Part shown: piece after piece, positions 25,660 through 37,095 of the stretch
Position numbering within the stretch: the first letter of the stretch is position 1
Layout: each line of letters starts with the position of its first letter
Assembly: GCA_914767715.1 (NCBI GenBank)
Contig: OU612068.1
Span: forward strand, 17,052,001 to 17,116,000
Reading direction: 5' to 3'
Source: Membranipora membranacea
Lineage: Eukaryota > Bryozoa > Gymnolaemata > Cheilostomatida > Membraniporidae
Length of the DNA stretch: 64,000 bases
Made by a program: the position numbers and the translations under genes
Notes under the pieces: generated by a model
What the model saw: only the letters and a program-made list of their open reading frames with translations
Databases searched by the model: none
Told to the model about the DNA's origin: nothing

Positions 25660-26418
25660 ATGCTCAGTTGTTGCTGTTTGCGAAGAAACAGAAGATTGGG
25701 CTGCCCCTAAAGAGGGACCCAAGGTGCCCTAAATCTCCATACTGAGAATGTGATACATCCTAGTAAACTAGAATGCATCCTAGAGGTGAGGCCATAAAGG
25801 ACCTCCTAATCATAAGTGTGCAGCGAGCTGCCAAAACTGAACTGGCACTTATCAGCCATTGGCAGTGACACTTTGATCTTAGCCAATAGGCTGAGAAGCT
25901 CAGTTGCTCAGTTGTTACTGCATTTTGCTGTTTGCTAAGAAACAGAAGATTGGGCTGCCCCTAAAGAGGGACGCAAGGTGCCCTAAATCTCCATACTGAG
26001 AATGTGATACATCCTAGAAAACTAGAATGCATCCTAGAGGTGAGGCCATAGAGGACCTCCTAATCATAAGTGTGCACCGAGCTGCAAAAACTGAACTGGC
26101 ACTAATCAGCTATTGGCAGTGACAGGTCTTTGATCTTAGCCAATAGGCTGAGAAGCTCAGTTGCTCAGTTGTTACTGCATTTTGCTGTTTGCTAAGAAAC
26201 AGAAGATTGGGCTGCCCCTAAAGAGGGACGCAAGGTGCCCTAAATCTCCATACTGAGAATGTGATACATCCTAGAAAACTAGAATGCATCCTAGAGGTGA
26301 GGCCATAGAGGACCTCCTAATCATAAGTGTGCAGCGAGCTGCAAAAACTGAACTGGCACTAATCAGCTATTGGCAGTGACAGGTCTTTGATCTTAGCCAA
26401 TAGGCCGAGAAGCTGTTA
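25660..26418 (-). repeat. Three-copy ~255-base tandem repeat with U2-snRNA-like head
   Basis: Units are spaced 254 and 257 bases apart (the shared AAGAAACAGAAGATTGGGC block starts at 25683, 25937 and 26194) and are highly similar. Read on the minus strand, each unit begins with sequence resembling nucleotides 4 to about 32 of U2 snRNA. Heads lie at 25899-25868, 26156-26128 and 26413-26385; the last reads GCTTCTCGGCC, TA, then TTGGCTAAGATCAAAG, one mismatch to invertebrate U2 as I recall it. The remaining ~225 bases are not U2-like: no Sm site or later stems were found. It is not a functional U2 gene; more likely a snRNA-headed SINE or a product of retrotransposition into or from U2. Confidence 0.75.
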
Positions 26419-26636
26419 CTGCATTTTACTAAATCATTGAACTATAGCCACTATTGCATTCTATCTCTATTTATCTGGTGTAGCGTGAAAGCTCAGAAAA
26501 CTTGGTGTGCATTTAGCGTTCCAAATTCACTGCTGTGGCAACCAGTCAAGAGGGGGCAGCTAAATGTGGGCAAAGTGAGTTAAGTATAATCTAGGAGTGT
26601 ATCAGAATGAATCGTTTCCAGGAAGCCGCAAAATGC

Positions 26637-26698
26637 GATTGCCTACATTTTTCACTCCAGCTGGTGGGGAGCGACTCTAAATGTAGGCAAATTGGCTC
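26637..26698. mobile_element. Foldback MITE, family copy 2 (short)
   Basis: ATTGCCTACATTT at the left and AAATGTAGGCAA at the right form a stem, with an inner GGGGAGCGAC matching the GGGAGCGAC of the copy at 3.5 kb. It is diverged or partial, with no clear target duplication. Confidence 0.45.
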
Positions 26699-27670
26699 AA
26701 TTTTGATCTTAAACAGGGCGAGTGATCTAAAAGGTACACAAGTACTTATGAGTTGAGAGAGTGTCATTGATTCAAACATTTATGTTTCTGGTGTGACAAC
26801 TCTCAAAATCCTTTAAAAAAGCACCGACTATTATTTTTGTGCTCACCATAGCTGTCTTGAAAATTTTTGTTAGGTTTGCCAAACTTGGCTTTAATGATAA
26901 AACCATCAGGTCACTTCATCTGCTGATCCGTACTGTGAGAGGAATCATTTATTGCTGTGGAAGTCTAATATGGACTCTCACCTTATTAATTATTATATGC
27001 CCTGATGCAAAGCAGACATCATAAAGTAACCATACACCATCTCCATATAAAGTTGCAAAAAACAAAGCTTCTAAGCATATCCATAATCTAGTTCAAAAGT
27101 GCCGAAAGCATCAGCATTGTCTGAGAAGCAACGGCACTATTATTAAACCCTCATTCCGAACAAATTTTGGAAAATCAGCCCTTTTAAACTTACTTCACCA
27201 ATATACACTTAAAGATAAATCAGCTAAAACTCTTCTGACTTATGATTTAACAGGAACATGATACAGTAAACTCATAGATTTATATCTTTAGCATTCTTTC
27301 ATATATTTCTTATTTTCCAAACCGTTAATTCTTCGGCTAATCAGCTCCCTAACTGCAACACTATTATCCGATCTTATTATTATTCAATACTTTTCTTACC
27401 TCATAACCAGTATGTAATGCCACATGTTATTAATTATAATTAACTCTGTGTTTAACTTTGGTAGTAAACGTAATATGTTTTTTTTTGCTGTTTTCAGAGG
27501 TCAACAAGTTACCTATAATAGAATACTTTTTGTTTTCTGTACATTTCTAAGAAAACCTCTATAAATAAATAAATAAATATACAAGGTCATGCTTGTAATA
27601 GCTAAATTGATTGACATTCACTAATAACTTTTACTTTATAGACTTTCAACTCAGCTAGCTAAAGTTTAGG

Positions 27671-27714
27671 GCTAGCCAACATTAAGTCACCCCAAAATTA
27701 GCTGAATTAAACTC
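27671..27714. repeat. Short dispersed repeat, copy A
   Basis: A 45-base block with GCTAGC, AACA, TAAGTC, CCCCAAAA, TAGCT and TAAACTC matches 58943-58987 with about six differences. It is too short to classify. Confidence 0.45.
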
Positions 27715-28326
27715 AAACCCATACAAATCAGGTCATCAAATCAACTATCTGTTACCACCAAAGAGAATACAAGTGCACTGATAGCTGAGTTTAAACAAGT
27801 CCTTGGGCACACAGACCAGGGAAGTTATAGCAGACACAGCTTTAACTGATTTTGCGCTTACTCTTTGCCAATTTATAGCTCGAGAAATAGATATTTTCTG
27901 GTTTGTAGTTTTCTTGTTTTTTGCCATTTGAGGACAACTCCAAAGTTTCACCTTGTTTATCGCGGGTTAATTTCTGCAAAGGAGAGCTTACACCCACTAA
28001 AATATATATTCATGGATAAGGAGAACATAATATTTCATGCTGGATGAAACAATTATATTTGATTGAAAAGTCGACTATGGAAACAAGTGGTGATGAGGTT
28101 TTTCATATGACTATCCAGATAAGGACCAAGAGAGAAGTACAACGGCAAATCAATTAATTCTGTATGGCTTTATTGTGAGATTGATAGAGTGTTATACCTC
28201 AAAAGCGGCCTTCCGGACTTTATAAATGAATACACTATGTATTCAGCCTAATGTTTGTGGTTTTAATTTGATCAAGCGCCGATGAATCATTATTTGATAC
28301 TAAATTATTGCACTGTTCATTCAAAG

Positions 28327-28443
28327 CACAGGCCTTCTGTAGTTGGTGCAAGACCAGTGGTCAAGTGCCCCAGTGGTGGAGAAAAGGCCTCGACCACTGG
28401 GGCACTCGACCACTGGACTTGCACCAACTACAGAAGGCCTGTG
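28327..28443. mobile_element. 117-base near-perfect foldback MITE with 8-base duplication
   Basis: The ends are CACAGGCCTTCTG and its complement. Arms of about 53 bases differ at only two positions, with a short loop. Both sides are flanked by ATTCAAAG (28319-28326 and 28444-28451), a perfect 8-base target-site duplication as made by hAT-type transposases. It has no coding capacity. Near-identical arms suggest a recent insertion; the hAT assignment is inference from duplication length. Confidence 0.8.
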
Positions 28444-31400
28444 ATTCAAAGCTGACTTGGATTCCCATCAGTTCGTTTCTTTTCATGCTTCCAATTAATT
28501 CAGTCTGAGCTCTCATGATCTTGTTAATTTGTATTGGGTCGGAGCATGGAGATTGGGACAAGCATCCAAATCTCTGGTTTGAGGTCATAGACATATTTTG
28601 TCTATGTTTGAGGTCATGAAATTTGTAAATATAAGAGAGTTGTCTTCTCATACGCTGTCATTCCACAAATAGTTATCCCATCCGGCTATAGCCAATAAAA
28701 AAAAAGTGGCCGCATGACATGGCATGGAAGCCTGACCAAGTCCAAATTATTTTATTGGTTTTGGTCCGGGGACCTGCAGACAGGTCAGTCAGGACAAAAC
28801 ACACTGGGGAGTTGCAACCTCAGAGGTTTGGACGGCATCACCACTGTATATGCTGACACAATCTCAAAGTGCAAAGTGGTCTGCATGACGTCCTATTGGT
28901 CAACTGATCCTCAAAGGATTGATGTGCATATAAAAACTAATTGAGGGTATGCAGAGGTTGCAACCGCTCCCAGTGCAATTAGGTCATTAATGGGTATCGT
29001 GTGGATAAAAGTTTTAAAAATTCATAATTGCTCAATTATTTAAAATGTATGACATACATACTACTTTGTGTAACAAAGGCTTTTGAGCATGAAAGTGCAT
29101 CACATAAATAGTGCCCCAAGGCTTGACTGACTTTCATTAAAACCAAACCAATCTCTCATCATATTAACATGGAGTTTGCGAACATCGCTTAAGCTATGTT
29201 TGACATTATTCTCCTTTTTTTCATATACTTTTCTAAAGATATCGAAACAATTTTTATCATTATAACACCTCAGGTGAGACTGCATGAACATAAGAAAGGC
29301 TATCATTTCAAAGTTTGATCATATAATGTTAATATTTTTTATTGTTTTAGTGTAATGAGCTATTTCAATTTTCATTTATTACCTCGATATCTTCAAATGA
29401 TGTTAAATTGTCTATTGTAATGAGTGGAGATTAATCTATAATTTTTATTATAACACAGGGAACAACTAAAAGCTTAAAAAGGCTATCAGAATTAAATGGC
29501 GCAGGTCTGCTGCCCTGCCTAGCCAATATAAATTAATTTTGATCCATCATGCCTGCCCTGGAATATATTGACTAGAGGGTAATGGACATCTCACCTTTTG
29601 CAATGCTGTTTATATTTCACCGGCGTTGATCATCTCACTCACATAGGAAAACCCAATCCTTTTTTTGTGAAAGAGCAACAGCAACGCAATGATTATATTG
29701 TAACTTTCAAGTCAGAGATAATAACTCGGCTAATGATTTTAAACCATTAAGCATGACATGACAATTCTATTCATTGTGTTTAATTGATATAACCTTTTTA
29801 CTGTGTGAAGTATATTGGTCAATAAACTGATAACCTTACCGAAACCATTAGCAGCTGATGATGCCACGCTAACGCAGCAGTATTATACAAAATCTAGCAG
29901 CGATATATCAAAATCTTGCTTTCAACCTTTCCTCAAATTATCGTATGTATGTCATTGCTAGAACAATCAAAAAATTAAACAAAGGGTAATTTGCAGATAA
30001 TGAACCCAAATACCTGAAGAGGGTGTTGCTGGGTTTGGTAATTTACAGATTAAGACCACTAAAAGACCACTTGATGATATTCCCGGTAATCCTAAAAAGT
30101 GAAATCATCAATTGCGTATTGAAGTTATCTGCACACGGCTATAGGGGAAGAAAACTCAACCTGACATTTGTTTGGTTGGGTTGGTCATCTCCAAAATATG
30201 AATGCTCCACTTTTCAAAAATTAAAACACATGTTCTAAATCTCAATTTCTGGCAGACGCCTAATTAGGTACACATCAAACATAATCAGTTTACATCAAAC
30301 TAAAATAGCATCAACATAGTAGTAGGTGGATCATCCAACAATCCTACATGACGTGAAGCAGCTGAATAAAAATGTCTACAATATAGATTATAGATTTTTT
30401 GATTGGTACAAGCAACTGTCTCAACTATTGTCATAAAAATAGAACATCCTAGATAAACTGACGTTCACCTCAAGGTTAGCTATGGGCTAGGGCGTACCTA
30501 CGTGGCATCTAAACCAAAGTACTAAAATAAGATGAATGAAATTCCACAACATGATATGGATATGACTCAAAGATCCAACTCGCATTTCAGTACTGCCCGT
30601 CATTAATCCTTAAAAAATTGTTTGAAGGAAATTTGTAATCCTATTAAAAATGCCTTATCAAATGGCGTCAGAGGTTTATGATTTCTCATATGCATCTTTA
30701 ATGAAATATCTATAAAAAGTCTATTGTGATGATAATTTGGTTATTTAACTTTAGTTGAGTTTCGCTTCTCAGCAACCAGAGCCACCTCTATCGCCATACT
30801 ATCCCGTTAAAGTGTTCATAAATCAAGGATTTAAGAAATTTGTTATTTTAGTATAATGACAGGATTAGCATAATTGCCATAAATATGATTCTAGAATAAA
30901 TACAAGTATGATTTTTATCCTCAGGCCATAATATCATGATTGTGACCCTCCAATATTTGTAATGTTTGTTACTTGTGTATGTATTGATGATATTAGGGAG
31001 GATACAGACAGTAATATCGACCTCCGATGTTGTTATTTATATTTGGAACGTCATTTAGACAGACAGTCAGTCCGATATTCCTTGTGTGTGGTTATGTTAT
31101 TAGGTTCATTTAGTCTGGACATTTTTGGCTGACAGGTCGAATCTGTAGAATGCTAGTAACGTTATAGTTGTGACAGTATGATGCTCTGAGCCATTTGGGA
31201 CCATGTTGTCATTTTGTAAAGAAAGCCGAGGAAGTTAGCTTTCTCTTGCAATCCGAAAGCTAAAGAGAAAATCGGTAGTAATTAGTCGTCGTCGTGTCGA
31301 GGGAGCAGATAATAGTACAGCCATTTCTATAGGCTCATCCTGAACGGGTCGATGTGGAGTTTGAAACACTGTGACGCAACACTTTCAAATACGATGCGGG

Positions 31401-34134
31401 AGTCAAATATATAAGCTCACTTGGGTCATGCTGACAAAAGGCGTTCTGTCCTACACGCAGGTTGCAACTGCAAAAAAATGCGGAGCATTGCAATGATCAA
31501 GGTCAATATAGTCACCACAGCAGCAAAATACACACACATGTGCGGACCTAAGTTAATCTCCAAAGTCGTCGGCCCTTTTGTAATAGATTAGCTCTTTTGA
31601 TGTTCCATTGAAAAAATAATCAATTTTTTGCATGATGGATACAGTATGGGTTATAACAAAGCTTTACCAGGGTATCAGTTATCACTAATCTAACTCTCAT
31701 AATTGTCCGGTTCCAAATTACAAATCAGAATTGATGAGGTCTACTAAACTGCTTGTAATGGTCAAAATGATGAATGATGATGATGAATTGCATTGTCTAG
31801 TCCAGTCAAACTCTGGTCTTGGATATCCAAGCAATTTTTCATGCAGTTACTGACTTTGACGGCCAAGAAATTCTGGTTTTCAGTTTATGCATGCGCATAA
31901 GGATATTGGCAATGATGAACAGCTCACGGACATTTCTAGAAGGGCTAAGAACGGCTGGTGGCTTAGACAGGAAAACCGCGATATGACAGCTTTCAACAAT
32001 TTTGCCAATTTTACCAGGAAGGTCAAACCTGCACCAAACAGCTCAGTCACAATAACCAAAATAGATCCCAAAGTCTCTAAAACATTTAGAGAATGCTAAC
32101 AAGCTACCAGCATACAGCAGTCTATTGGTATGACCAATTATTAGCTTGCGAGTATGTCAAAGTTTGACACCAGTGTGTTTTATCTGGATTAAACATCATT
32201 GTGTCAATCTATTCAAATATTCCAACACTTACATTAAACCCTTTAGGATGGAAAACACACATCAAGCAGCACAGATTTAACAATTTGATTGAAAGCTCAC
32301 ATTACTGGTGATGTAATGGAATTTAAAATCGAGATTGCCATTTTCAGAAGAGATGCTGTACAAAATACTGCCACTGTCAACCATTGTAATTGGATTTACA
32401 AGCCTGGATTTTATCTGTGGCTTTCCTGGTCAGATGACTATTTATTTTCATTATCTTGTAATGTTTGCAGGTGACTTCAGGCTTTCGCATGCCAGGGGTA
32501 TCTAGGGTTCTCAAGTTTCAAATCAATTATTAAACCTAATAACTGGTTGTCATCTCAGGAAAAATACAGTTCTAAGGCTGTAAATTAACTCGCTTCGCTG
32601 AAAAAAATTGTTGCTGTATGATTAGTTTCTTGAAACAAGGTTGAAATTAATCGTACAGGTGTAACGTTACCAGCAATGAAGAGGTCTCAATACCTGACAG
32701 TGTGTAAATGCTGTCATAGATAGAAAATCTAGATTAAGAAGACATGGAAATCGAGCCTGTTTACGTTAATGGATGGTCAAGATAGAAGGTATCATATAGT
32801 ATGTTTATCGCTTAGGTCATCTTAAAGCAACAGACACATGTTTCGGCTGATTCTTTGCATATTTCCAGCTATACGCTGTATCGGTTCCGCACTCTTTAAA
32901 TTGAGACTATAACCTACATGTGCAATGCATCATATCATATTCCCAATACTTGGCATGCCATATACCCACTCAAAATAAAGAGCACGACCTTACTACCTAT
33001 CACCATTTACAAAAAATTGAAACTCTCAGTTGAAGCTTCTGTCATCAATGGCATTCCCAGGGGTTTTAATAAGAAGAAATTTTGATGTCATCACTTCATA
33101 CCGAAGTGTTATGAATTAAATTTATAAAATGATTGGCAAATTTCTTGGCAATGGTATGGAGTCAAATTTTAAGCCTAAAGCAATAGCACACATTTGTCAA
33201 AGTTGTGTGTGCGTGTGTGTCAGGTCTTTTCGACAGCTTTTAAATAATTTAGGTTTGAACTGTAATGTAATCACAGCTTCAACTGAACTATGCTGGAATG
33301 CCTAACCACGTGGGGTTTATTCTGTTGACACAATTTCCAATGCTTCTAAATTCCTCAAATTGTAAGCAAATACAGCTGATTGCCATTGTGATTATGTTGG
33401 GGATTCCACCTGAATGCTATTATTTTTCGTGCTGTTGTCAATAATCTGCATGCGAAACCCTAAGCTGCTACCTTAACTTTCGAATAAAAGGCTGGCAAAA
33501 TCGATTCTTTACAGGGCAATTCAAAACAATGACTGCTGGTTCAAGTTCCACATTCCAACTTTTGATGGTAAATCAGTGAAAATATTTGGCGTGTCATTCA
33601 CATAAATGACCACTTAAACTTTGCCTATTATTAGAACACATGTGACATGTCCCCTGGAAGCGTTTGTCCAACTACAGGCCCGTAGTTCTAGGGGAGACAG
33701 GGACGCTCTTCCTCCCCTAGAATGCTGAATAGAATGGCCTAAAAATGCTATAATTGAATATTCCATTTCAGAATCAGCTCATTTGCTGTTTATATCATTA
33801 GATCGCTTTTGAGGCTGGGAACTCAGGTGGAGCAAACCCAACCTGGTGTTACTTCACAACCTCAAGGATTTTCGCCTCCCCACCAATTTTTCTAAACTAC
33901 GGCCCTGAACTAACATGGTATCAGGGAACACATTACTGGTTTCTGTAATGTTTGCCAGCAACAACTAAATCCGTTATGGTCAACATAACATCAAGTCTGT
34001 TATTATTGTTTTCATTGGAGTGATTCTCTAATTGATAATTGATAGATCCAGAGCTGAACCGGAGACGGCGGACAAAAAAAGAGTGAGGAAAATACACAAA
34101 CAACTCAAAGCCACATTATTTCAGTTTCCAACAT

Positions 34135-34140
34135 TTTATT
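34135..34140 (-). terminator. Candidate myostatin-type gene poly(A) signal
   Basis: AATAAA on the minus strand, about 760 bases downstream of the stop at 34897. The sequence between looks like an AT-rich 3' UTR. Confidence 0.4.
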
Positions 34141-34896
34141 GTTCTGAGATCCATTAGCAGGATGGTAATGTCAAGTTGGATTGCCAAGTTATCATTGCCC
34201 ATATAATACTAACAATTATCCTGCCTTTTGGGCAGCAAAAATATTCAAAGACGGTAAAAATTCAGCAGCATCCCATAGAAAACAAACGGAGTTAAAATAA
34301 TTATGAGAACAAATAGAATATGAAAGAGGTTTGCTTCACCAGGTGACAGGTTAGAACTTTGTTCTGTCAAGAGTAAAATTAATTGCCTCAAGATATCACC
34401 TGTTAATAAATTAGAATGATGGGTCGATTCTTCTCACAATAACAAAAATAATTGCAAAATGTCGAACTGGGCCTTTCTACATATAGGGTAACAGTCGTAA
34501 ATCTGGTCGACATAAAACCATGTCCATAAAGATTATAACACATCCAGAATGCTGTGTTGAATGTCAAGAATTTAAACTGCCACATTGATCGTCAAACGAA
34601 ACTATAACAGCAGAAGTTATATGTGGTCCTTGCATTGAGCATATAATAGCATAGGCATTTTTGGTAATTAGATATATAAAAAAATCATGACAGCCCTGCG
34701 CACAAAATATCTGCAGCAGTTTGTGTTACAGCCGCGGTTTGCCAAGAGGCACCGTATTGTAGACTAACCTACCATCTATGTACAACCATGCATTTGCACA
34801 AATCGTCCATTACTAAATTATAGAACGTTCAGTAATGTTTAGATAAATAAAAGTAATACAGCTAAGTAACAAAAAAAAATTGAAAAATGAGCATGG

Positions 34897-36979
34897 CTAA
34901 GAGCAAGAACACTTGTCTATGACCATATCAGGGATTTCCCCTAACATATAATCACCTTTTTCATTAACATAAATAATTTTTAGTGGGGCTTTTTTAACTG
35001 CTGAACAACATCGTTGCAACTTTTGAGGAACCAGACCCATCAACAGTTTGCTATTTCCATCAGATGGTAAATAATAGTTTGGGCAAGTACCTGCACAGTA
35101 GTTTGCATTATAGTTTTTGGGTGCAATAATGAAATCAAAGTCAGGCCCCAGAGCAGTGAAATTGATGCTGAATTTATAGCGGCAGCATCTCTTTTCCCGA
35201 TTTTCTATGGAGCAGATTGGCGGCACTTCATCGAATGACCTCGTATATCGACCGCGATCTTCATTCAATGTTATCTTAACTAGAGGAGTCTGCAAACAGA
35301 ATGAGAAAAAGGTTGTCACTTCAATCAATGAGTGGCTTTCTTGGAATCGTAACAGTTGGTTAGAAATGAATATAGCGAGAAGTACACCGACCAGCGATAT
35401 GAGCCTAGTCAGCTTAATGATGTCATATATAAGGTCAAATCACTTAGCGAATACAAGATAACATTTGATCGTGGTCCCAAAGATTTCTGAATATGTGCGG
35501 CAAAAAATGCCCCACATTTCTTGCTTGGCTTGATCATTGCCTGCATTCCTAGGCTCCATTTACACTGGAACAATTGTACGGATTGGGAATTTCCGATGAA
35601 TTATTTCGAAGAATGTAACTTACCCGATGAGGTTTTGTAGTTATCCCCTCGTCAAGTGTGGTTGTGAGTTTCTCAGCTTCTTCAGGGTCTTCTTCTAGGT
35701 TTGCTATATTTTCACCGTTATATTGAGCCCTAATCACGAAACCGCTGTTAGTCTCCATGTCGGTGGCCCACTCAATGAATGTTTCGCTGACATCAATATG
35801 CTCCCAATGACCGCGGGAAGACAGAGTAACAGTCCTATTCACAAGTGGTTTGTTGATGCGCAGGGTAGGACTGACTACAAGTTGTACATGCTGTCCTCCT
35901 TGATTGGGAGGTGTTGATACGTACACCAGAAGGGTACACTGTTTAATATTGTCTTTGCTGACCGTATCCGGAATGGAGAAGTACGCTATGTCTTTGAGGG
36001 GGTAGGCCTCTTCTCTCCTATCTTCTGGCACTAGAATAAGAGTGAAACATTGTTAAGTGAAACTAGCTTTAAAATAGGATTTGCAGGTATGAGAAAATGT
36101 AGCATGTGTAGCGTGTGTAGCATATGTAAACGAGTTGCTAAAACACAGCCTACCAAGACTCAAACTCTTATAACCTACAAATTTGTTTCAGATGTAGGCT
36201 ACAAGCGCTCCTGGGTGATTTCAAGCCGGGACATTAACAGGTAGTTGATGGAGCCAGCAAATAAGCCAAAATTGATGTGAACCTTTGTGATTGAGACACA
36301 CATATGAGGTTTACAGTATGGAATATATAACAGACATGTACTCACATTGCTCAGCAAACTGTACGATTGTCTCAATCTTTGCGTGGTATGTGTCTTCCTC
36401 TTCCCCATTGTCGTCTTGCTGAGGGGTTTCTTCCTCACCAAGGTCAAGTAAATGCTGCGGATATGGTTTAAGCAACTTTCTGCTTTTAAGGTCGGTCATA
36501 TTAGGTGGCGACAGTAACCGTAACTTGTCAAGTATAGATTCCCTTATTTCAGTGGTCCTCATGTATTGAGCTCTTTCGTGCATGTCTCGCAAGTTAAGCT
36601 CAGTTAAAGGAAAGTTTTCCTCTTCGTCGTGGATGATCTTTTCAGGTTCTGGCAGAGCCATATTGTCATAGTCAATTGAACCATTAGGAGAAAACTCATC
36701 CATGTCTGTTATGTCAAAATCGAAGCTAGGAGTTGTATCCTTGCCAGTCTTTTTGTCGTTCTTTTCATCTTTCGTTGTAGACTTGCGTGTGAAGGGATTA
36801 AGCATTCCCCCTAATCCTGGTAATGAAAATTGCGACTGTGAGTTTTTTGAGGATTTTGTCTTCTTTGACTTTCCAGAGTTTTTCTTGTTGTCTGACGTCA
36901 CCGGTAAACCAGAGGTTATTTCAGAAATCAAAAGCAGTAAATAACAGAGTGATACTGTCGTTGATGCATTAATCTCCAT
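34897..36979 (-). CDS. Myostatin/GDF11-type TGF-beta-superfamily precursor
   Basis: Secreted ligand of the GDF8/11 branch, 477 residues, exons 36979-36346, 36030-35624 and 35289-34897. The start is ATG 36979, opening a signal peptide (residues 1 to about 24); the frame is open slightly further upstream but has no ATG there. A K/S/T-rich then acidic stretch follows. Then comes the GDF8/11-like inhibitory helix (RESILDKLRLLSPPN) and, before intron 1, EEEDTYHAKIETIV, matching the myostatin EDDDYHATTETII region. Cleavage is probably after RGRYTR (364). The mature part, 365-477, has nine cysteines, CCRYKFSINF, IIAPKNYNANYCAGTC and a C-terminus (GEIPDMVIDKCSCS) like GKIPAMVVDRCGCS of myostatin. Introns are phase 1 and phase 0, as in vertebrate MSTN. 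The N-terminal half is about 100 residues longer than in vertebrates. GDF8 versus GDF11 cannot be separated, as expected for a pre-duplication gene. Confidence 0.9.
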
Positions 36980-37087
36980 ATTGAATTGTTTGTTCTGTCT
37001 TATAGTTCTGCTGTGTTTCAGCTGTTTCACCAACGTCTAGCGGATTACTCTCAATATTAAACTGAATTGTTTTAGAAACGTGCCAAG

Positions 37088-37095
37088 CTTTTATA
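37088..37095 (-). promoter_or_regulatory. TATA box of the myostatin-type gene
   Basis: TATAAAAG on the minus strand, about 110 bases upstream of the ATG at 36979. It predicts transcription from about 37062 and a 5' UTR of about 80 bases. Confidence 0.55.

Larger units (their letters stand above)
23680..34134. other. Gene-poor gap between the TGF-beta and myostatin-type genes
   Basis: About 10 kb with no convincing coding exon on either strand; open frames are short and lack family motifs. It holds the diverged tandem array at 24.7-25.3 kb, the U2-headed array at 25.66-26.42 kb, foldback elements at 26.64 and 28.33 kb, and a short dispersed repeat at 27.67 kb. Regulatory DNA for the two flanking growth-factor genes could lie here, but none can be identified by eye. 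Confidence 0.6.

Noticed and set aside
33687-33725. Small hairpin TTCTAGGGGAG / CTCCCCTAGAA
   Set aside because: An 11-base stem alone is not enough for a mobile element or structured RNA call.
36980-37033. Longer N-terminus for the myostatin-type protein
   Set aside because: The frame is open but the only upstream initiator is TTG; the first ATG is at 36979 and directly precedes a clean signal peptide.
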